Positions 60,506 to 64,000 of a stretch of 64,000 bases of DNA are shown here, one piece after another. Made by a program: the position numbers and the translations under genes. The notes under the pieces were generated by a model. The model was not told the DNA's origin. It saw only the letters and a program-made list of their open reading frames with translations, and made no database searches. Numbering within the stretch: position 1 is the stretch's first letter; each line of letters opens with the position of its first letter. Source of the stretch: JBFGCT01 sp963825565 (lineage in GTDB: Bacteria > Actinomycetota > Acidimicrobiia > Acidimicrobiales > Ilumatobacteraceae); NCBI GenBank assembly GCA_963825565.1, contig CAWGTW010000012.1, positions 248,001 to 312,000 of the forward strand. Direction: 5' to 3'.

Positions 60506-61072
60506 TGAATGCAAATCGGTGCGAACGCCTGGTCTCAGCGCCAGCAGGATCCCCTGCAGGCCGGCATCGGCGATCGCCACCGCCTCGTCCCAGCCGAACC
60601 AGTGCACCTCCTGGCTCTCGCCGGGGGGTGGGTCGGGGTCGCCGTCGGACTCGAACAGGTAGCGCAGATCGAGGTGTGTGTGGCCACGGCCCCCGGCGTG
60701 CACGTCGACGTGCAGCAGTTCGGGTTCGCCGTCGGCGGTCAACGGGCCGGCGAAGTCGACGGCGATGCCCGTCTCCTCGATCGTCTCGCGCCGCGCTGCG
60801 TTCCACGGGGTCTCCCCGGGATCGATGTGCCCGCCCGGCTGCAGCCAGAGGCCGAGCCGCCGGTGCTTCAGCAGCAGGATCCCGCGCCGGCCGACCACCA
60901 TCCCGGAGCCGGTGACGTGGACCGGATCGGCGTCCCGGGAGAACGGGTGGTCGAGGCCGTCGAAGAGGTCGAGGAACGCCCGGATCGAGTCCTCCTCGCG
61001 CCGATCGACCGGGGTGCGCGCAGCGACCGCGGCCCGGACCCGATCACGCAACGCAGTCGTCGAACGCGGCAC
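60503..61072 (-). CDS. Nudix hydrolase upstream of dnaE2
   Basis: 189 aa. Nudix box in QPGGHIDPGETPWNAARRET followed by IEETGI (about 78-103). The longer N-terminus (about 55 residues, with REEDSIRAFLDLFDGLDHPF) is typical of a subgroup acting on NTP-like or unknown substrates. The GTG start at 61072 is six bases after TACACA (61079-61084), which has TTGTCA as -35 with a 16-bp spacer. Its stop codon touches the LexA-like box of dnaE2. It could sanitise nucleotides during SOS mutagenesis; this is inference from position. Confidence 0.87.
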   Translation of the reverse strand: MPRSTTALRDRVRAAVAARTPVDRREEDSIRAFLDLFDGLDHPFSRDADPVHVTGSGMVVGRRGILLLKHRRLGLWLQPGGHIDPGETPWNAARRETIEETGIAVDFAGPLTADGEPELLHVDVHAGGRGHTHLDLRYLFESDGDPDPPPGESQEVHWFGWDEAVAIADAGLQGILLALRPGVRTDLHS

Positions 61073-61078
61073 GAACTC

Positions 61079-61106
61079 TGTGTAGCAGGGACGACACGAA
61101 TGACAA
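61079..61106 (-). promoter_or_regulatory. promoter of the Nudix gene (TTGTCA-N16-TACACA)
   Basis: -35 TTGTCA (61101-61106) and -10 TACACA (61079-61084) on the minus strand with a 16-bp spacer, six bases before the GTG at 61072. The most complete two-box promoter in the window. Confidence 0.55.
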
Positions 61107-61145
61107 CCATGTGATTTCAGATGATTTCTCCTTGAGTTCTGCACC

Positions 61146-61175
61146 GTGTTGCCGATACCAACCAGGAAGCAACAC
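61146..61175. promoter_or_regulatory. inverted repeat upstream of the orphan response regulator
   Basis: GTGTTGC (61146-61152) and GCAACAC (61169-61175), perfect 7-bp arms with a 16-bp spacer, 35 bp before the regulator's ATG. A possible operator for the regulator itself. Confidence 0.4.
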
Positions 61176-61209
61176 TCACCCGGTCTTGGCGGAACTGGCG
61201 GATCTCTCA

Positions 61210-61971
61210 ATGGAACTCGAAACGAACCTCTCTCCTCGCATCCTCATCGCAGTCGATGACCCCGACCTGCGTCGGGCGAGCGTTGCGGGCCTGCGCGCAG
61301 CGGGCTTCTGCGTCAGCGCACCGACCGATGGGGACGCGGCGATCATGCTCGCAGAGTCGTTCTCACCCGACGTCCTCGTCGTCGGCTCGGACCTCGCGGC
61401 CCCCGACGGCCGCCCGTTGCACGAGCACCTCCGCGACTCCGGCGAGCAGTACCTCCTGTGCATCGCCGCCGATGGTCGCCCCGGCGCCCGCACCGCGGCA
61501 CTCCACGCCGGCGCCGACGACGCGATCTCCACGCCGATCCACTCCGAGGAGCTCGCCGCGCGCTGCTCCGCACTGCTCCGTCGCCCCCGCCAGCTCCGCC
61601 AGGCGACCGAGGGGCCGAGCATGTCGACGATGCGGCTCGGACCGCTGCTGATCGACCTCGGACGGCGCGAGGTACGCGTCGACGACGAGGAGGTCCAGAC
61701 CACGCGCATCGAGTTCTCGTTGCTCGAACAGCTCTGCCGGCGCCCGACCGAGGTCTGCACCCGCGAGGACCTTCTCGACGCCGTGTGGGGTCCGCGATGG
61801 GTCGGCGACAGCCACGTCGTCGACGTCCACCTGTCGAACCTGCGCCGCAAGCTCGACAAGGCCGCACCGGGCGTGAAGGTGATCCACACCGTCCGCGGCG
61901 TCGGCTTCCGCCTGGCCAACGACGTGACCGACGCCCTCGAGCTGTCGCCCGCGTTCGGCATCAGCGCCTAG
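61210..61971 (+). CDS. orphan OmpR-type regulator with degenerate receiver domain
   Basis: 253 aa. The receiver-like domain (about 10-125) begins ILIAVDDPDLRRASV with the acidic pair. At the phospho-acceptor position the sequence reads VLVVGSDLAAPDG, so the usual Asp is Gly, and the conserved Lys before the last strand is Thr (STPIHSEEL). A winged-helix DNA-binding domain (about 140-235) is normal: TRIEFSLLEQLCRRPTEVCT, VVDVHLSNLRRKLDKAAP and TVRGVGFRLA. No histidine kinase is adjacent. It probably works without phosphorylation. The start at 61210 is chosen for the domain boundary; an ATG at 61111 would add 33 residues. Confidence 0.85.
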   Translation: MELETNLSPRILIAVDDPDLRRASVAGLRAAGFCVSAPTDGDAAIMLAESFSPDVLVVGSDLAAPDGRPLHEHLRDSGEQYLLCIAADGRPGARTAALHAGADDAISTPIHSEELAARCSALLRRPRQLRQATEGPSMSTMRLGPLLIDLGRREVRVDDEEVQTTRIEFSLLEQLCRRPTEVCTREDLLDAVWGPRWVGDSHVVDVHLSNLRRKLDKAAPGVKVIHTVRGVGFRLANDVTDALELSPAFGISA

Positions 61972-62031
61972 GCGCGACACCGGCGGCCGCCCCCGACGAA
62001 CCGTCTCGCGCCGTCGTCGCCGCGCCACCAC

Positions 62032-62078
62032 GTCTCGGCGCCTTCGATCCCGCGAACCGGAACTCACGGCACCGAGAC
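62032..62078. repeat. 45-bp structured repeat, copy 5
   Basis: Arms TCTCGGCGCC (62033-62042) and GGCACCGAGA (62068-62077) around a 25-bp spacer with CGATCCCG near its left end; one mismatch between the arms. It lies between the convergent regulator and imuB genes. Confidence 0.7.
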
Positions 62079-62131
62079 GATGCGCCCACCACCCCCGACG
62101 CCCCAACGCGACGGGTGAGCGGCGACTCGCC

Positions 62132-63985
62132 TCAGTCGTAGCGGGCGGCGATCCACCAGCGGCGGTGCTCGGCGACGGCGAGGTAGCCCTGCTCGTCGAC
62201 GGTCACGAGCTGGAAGCGGGCCAGACGGCGGTGGCGGTCGGGCTCCCACCACTGCTCCTCGACCGGCCAGGGGCCGGCCCATGCCCTGATCGCCTGCTGT
62301 CGCCCCCGGCGCCAGCCCGACGCCTCGTCGCCCGCCAGCAGCCGGAACGACGCCGGCGGCGCCGAGACCGTGCCCCGCCCACCGACGCGCACCGGCCGGC
62401 CCTCGGCGTCGAGCACCTCGGCCGACAGGGCGTCGGCGTACACCGTCGCCGGCGACGGCGGCGGCAGCGACCCGGGCCACGGCCCGGTCGGCCCGCTGGC
62501 GGTCGCCGACCGGGAGACCGCACGGGTCCGCTGGTCGAGATCGACCGCGGCAGCCGGCACCCAGCGGTACCGGTCGGCGGGGAGCCGCCCGCCGTGCCAC
62601 ACCGGCACGGTCACCGCGGTCTGCGTCGTCAGCGTCGTCAGCCGAGCGATCGCCCGCCCCGCTCGGCGGTCGGCATCGGACTGCCCGCCCCACAGACCGA
62701 GCTGGCTGCCGATATCGGCACACACCTCGTCGGGGGTCAGCCGGATCAGCACCACCCCACCGGTGATCTGCTGCGCGCTCCCCTGCGGCAGGTTGATCCA
62801 CCCGTCGAGCTGCCAGCGCACCCGCTCGACCATCGCCGCCGCGGTCATCCCCGTCGAGCGGAACCACGAGCGTTCCGACCGCTCCCCGTGCTCGGTCTCG
62901 AGCAGGACGACCAGCCGGGTGCACACCCGCCCGTCGGCGGCCAGGGCACCAGCGAGGGCGTCGGCCAGTTGCTTGGCGACGAACACCACCGCCGCCGCCT
63001 GCCCCGCCGGATCGTCGAGGACCCGGTCGAGGCGGCGTTCGGGGGCCGGATCGGTGGTGCTCGGCGGGCGGATGTCGAGGCCGGACGCGAGTTGGTGGGC
63101 GTGCACACCGAGGCGGCCGAACCGGCCGAGCACGTCGGCCGCGGGCAGCGCGGCGAGGTCGCCGAGCCGGCGGAGGCCGAGCCGGACGAAGAGGTCGACC
63201 AGGTCGGGTTCGGATTCACCGAGGGTCTGCAGCCACCCGATCGGCAGCGGCGCGCAGAACGCCGGTGAGCCACCGGGTTCGACCACCACCGGCTCCCGCC
63301 GCCGGGCGGCGATCCGGGCAGCGATGCCCGAGGCGAACCGCCCGTCGGCCACCCCGACACCGGCCACCACACCAGCCGCACCGTTCCTCAAGGCACCGCC
63401 ATCCGCCCCGATGCCCCCTGCGGCACCGACGCCGCTACCACTCGCACCAGCCCCCTCAGCGCTCGTGCCGACGACCGCCGCAGCGCCCGCACCGGTCCCC
63501 GACCGCCCGGCGCCGGCCGCACCGACCACGGACGCGAGCCGTTCGATCAGCGCCCGATCGCCGCCGAAGTACCGCGACGGCCCCCGGGCGGCGAGGCTGA
63601 TCCAGCCCGGCTCGACCACGTCGAGGCGCGGCGCCAGTTCGGCGACCGCGCGCACGACCGGCTCGAACTCGCGGGCGTCGCGCGCGGGGTCGTGATCGGT
63701 CAGTTCGATCTCCGGACAACGCCGCTGCACCTGACGGCGGCGCTGGCCGATCACCACCCCGTCCGCGGCCGCGGCCGGGGTCCGTGCGATCACCCGGTTG
63801 GCGTGCATCACCGCTGCGGGCCGGTCGGCCTCGAACCCGGCCGCGGTGGCCGGCCAGTCGGGGAACCACACCGTGACGATGCGGGCCGGGTACTCGGCTG
63901 TGGCGCGATCGGCTGTGGCGCGATCGGCTGTGGCGCGATCGGCTGTGGCGCGATCGGCTGTGGCGCGATCGGCCGGGGTGCTCAT
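62132..63985 (-). CDS. imuB: ImuB, Y-family polymerase-like mutasome hub
   Basis: 617 aa. ImuB is a catalytically dead Y-family protein linking DnaE2 to the beta clamp and ImuA'. The conserved start VTVWFPDWPATAAGF (about 37-51) is followed by VMHANRVIARTPAAAADGV and the polymerase fold. The acidic metal-binding triad of active Y-polymerases is not preserved. An unusual Gly/Ala-rich insertion (about 160-230) sits in the fold. Residues 6-30 are five DRATA repeats from a 15-bp tandem repeat, lying before the family's normal N-terminus. The ATG overlaps a TGA as TGATG, implying coupling to an upstream gene beyond the window, expected to be imuA'. Confidence 0.9.
   Translation of the reverse strand: MSTPADRATADRATADRATADRATADRATAEYPARIVTVWFPDWPATAAGFEADRPAAVMHANRVIARTPAAAADGVVIGQRRRQVQRRCPEIELTDHDPARDAREFEPVVRAVAELAPRLDVVEPGWISLAARGPSRYFGGDRALIERLASVVGAAGAGRSGTGAGAAAVVGTSAEGAGASGSGVGAAGGIGADGGALRNGAAGVVAGVGVADGRFASGIAARIAARRREPVVVEPGGSPAFCAPLPIGWLQTLGESEPDLVDLFVRLGLRRLGDLAALPAADVLGRFGRLGVHAHQLASGLDIRPPSTTDPAPERRLDRVLDDPAGQAAAVVFVAKQLADALAGALAADGRVCTRLVVLLETEHGERSERSWFRSTGMTAAAMVERVRWQLDGWINLPQGSAQQITGGVVLIRLTPDEVCADIGSQLGLWGGQSDADRRAGRAIARLTTLTTQTAVTVPVWHGGRLPADRYRWVPAAAVDLDQRTRAVSRSATASGPTGPWPGSLPPPSPATVYADALSAEVLDAEGRPVRVGGRGTVSAPPASFRLLAGDEASGWRRGRQQAIRAWAGPWPVEEQWWEPDRHRRLARFQLVTVDEQGYLAVAEHRRWWIAARYD
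63895..63969. repeat. five perfect 15-bp tandem repeats at the start of imuB
   Basis: CGGCTGTGGCGCGAT five times without change. The unit length keeps the frame (DRATA on the minus strand), so copy changes alter the length of the N-terminus but do not switch the gene off. Confidence 0.9.
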
Positions 63986-64000
63986 CAGACCGCCAGATCG
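63985..64000 (-). CDS. C-terminal end of an upstream gene (imuA' expected)
   Basis: On the minus strand an open frame enters from the window edge as DLAV and stops at TGA (63987-63985), sharing one base with the imuB ATG. Only four codons are visible. The assignment to the SulA/RecA-like imuA' rests on the usual operon order and not on sequence. Confidence 0.3.

Noticed and set aside
63895..63969. Phase-variable on/off switch in imuB
   Set aside because: The repeat unit is 15 bp, a multiple of three, so gain or loss cannot shift the frame.

Overview
The window is high-GC DNA (by eye about 70% G+C) densely packed with actinobacterial-type genes: an actinobacterial DapD, a biotinylated acyl-CoA carboxylase alpha chain, DUF3039 and DUF4031 proteins, an LpdA-like flavoprotein without a redox disulfide, and DnaE2/ImuB. 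I read it as a chromosomal segment of an Actinomycetota, most likely an Acidimicrobiia (Ilumatobacter-like). That placement is inference from gene content, not from a marker gene. I found no rRNA, tRNA, CRISPR array, insertion sequence or prophage.

Layout. 1-3160: LCP cell-wall ligase (cut by the window edge), biotin ligase, acyl-CoA carboxylase alpha. 3264-7000: small helical protein, Lrp regulator with a perfect operator-like palindrome, LpdA-like reductase, M15 peptidase. 7095-14054: DapD, stand-alone LigD polymerase domain, pirin, nitroreductase, ThrH, lipoprotein, SDR. 14060-14480: minisatellite. 14482-24950: acyl-CoA mutase large subunit, RidA, aldolase, two EamA transporters, a rhodanese-MoeB fusion, sirtuin, L,D-transpeptidase, release factor 3. 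24986-37703: a surface region with a DUF2207 membrane protein, a 2,671-aa repeat adhesin, three tandem phage-collar (microcystin-dependent-protein type) genes, a GNAT, a DUF6916 protein and an acidic 73-aa protein. 37775-44000: DUF3048 lipoprotein, NlpC/P60 hydrolase, sulfatase, leucyl aminopeptidase. 44267-49385: an aapJQMP-type amino-acid ABC operon. 49479-56823: YceI, ArsC, carbonic anhydrase, HD protein, MFS transporter, DUF3039-Nudix pair, enolase-superfamily enzyme. 56930-64000: DnaE2 and ImuB of the mutasome, separated by a Nudix gene and an orphan regulator.

Most notable: the ArsC-family gene at 50389-50742 carries an in-frame UGA exactly where the catalytic cysteine belongs. It is followed at the right distance by a SECIS-like stem-loop and preceded by a clean promoter, so it is a candidate selenoprotein that a standard gene caller would truncate to a fragment lacking its active site. 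Two genome-scale signals also stand out. Many genes have a TANNNT box 6-8 nt before the start codon, indicating leaderless transcription. A 45-bp structured intergenic repeat (10-bp arms around a 25-bp spacer) occurs five times. The collar triad-GNAT-DUF6916 cassette beside the giant adhesin is the best candidate for an uncharacterised multi-gene system.
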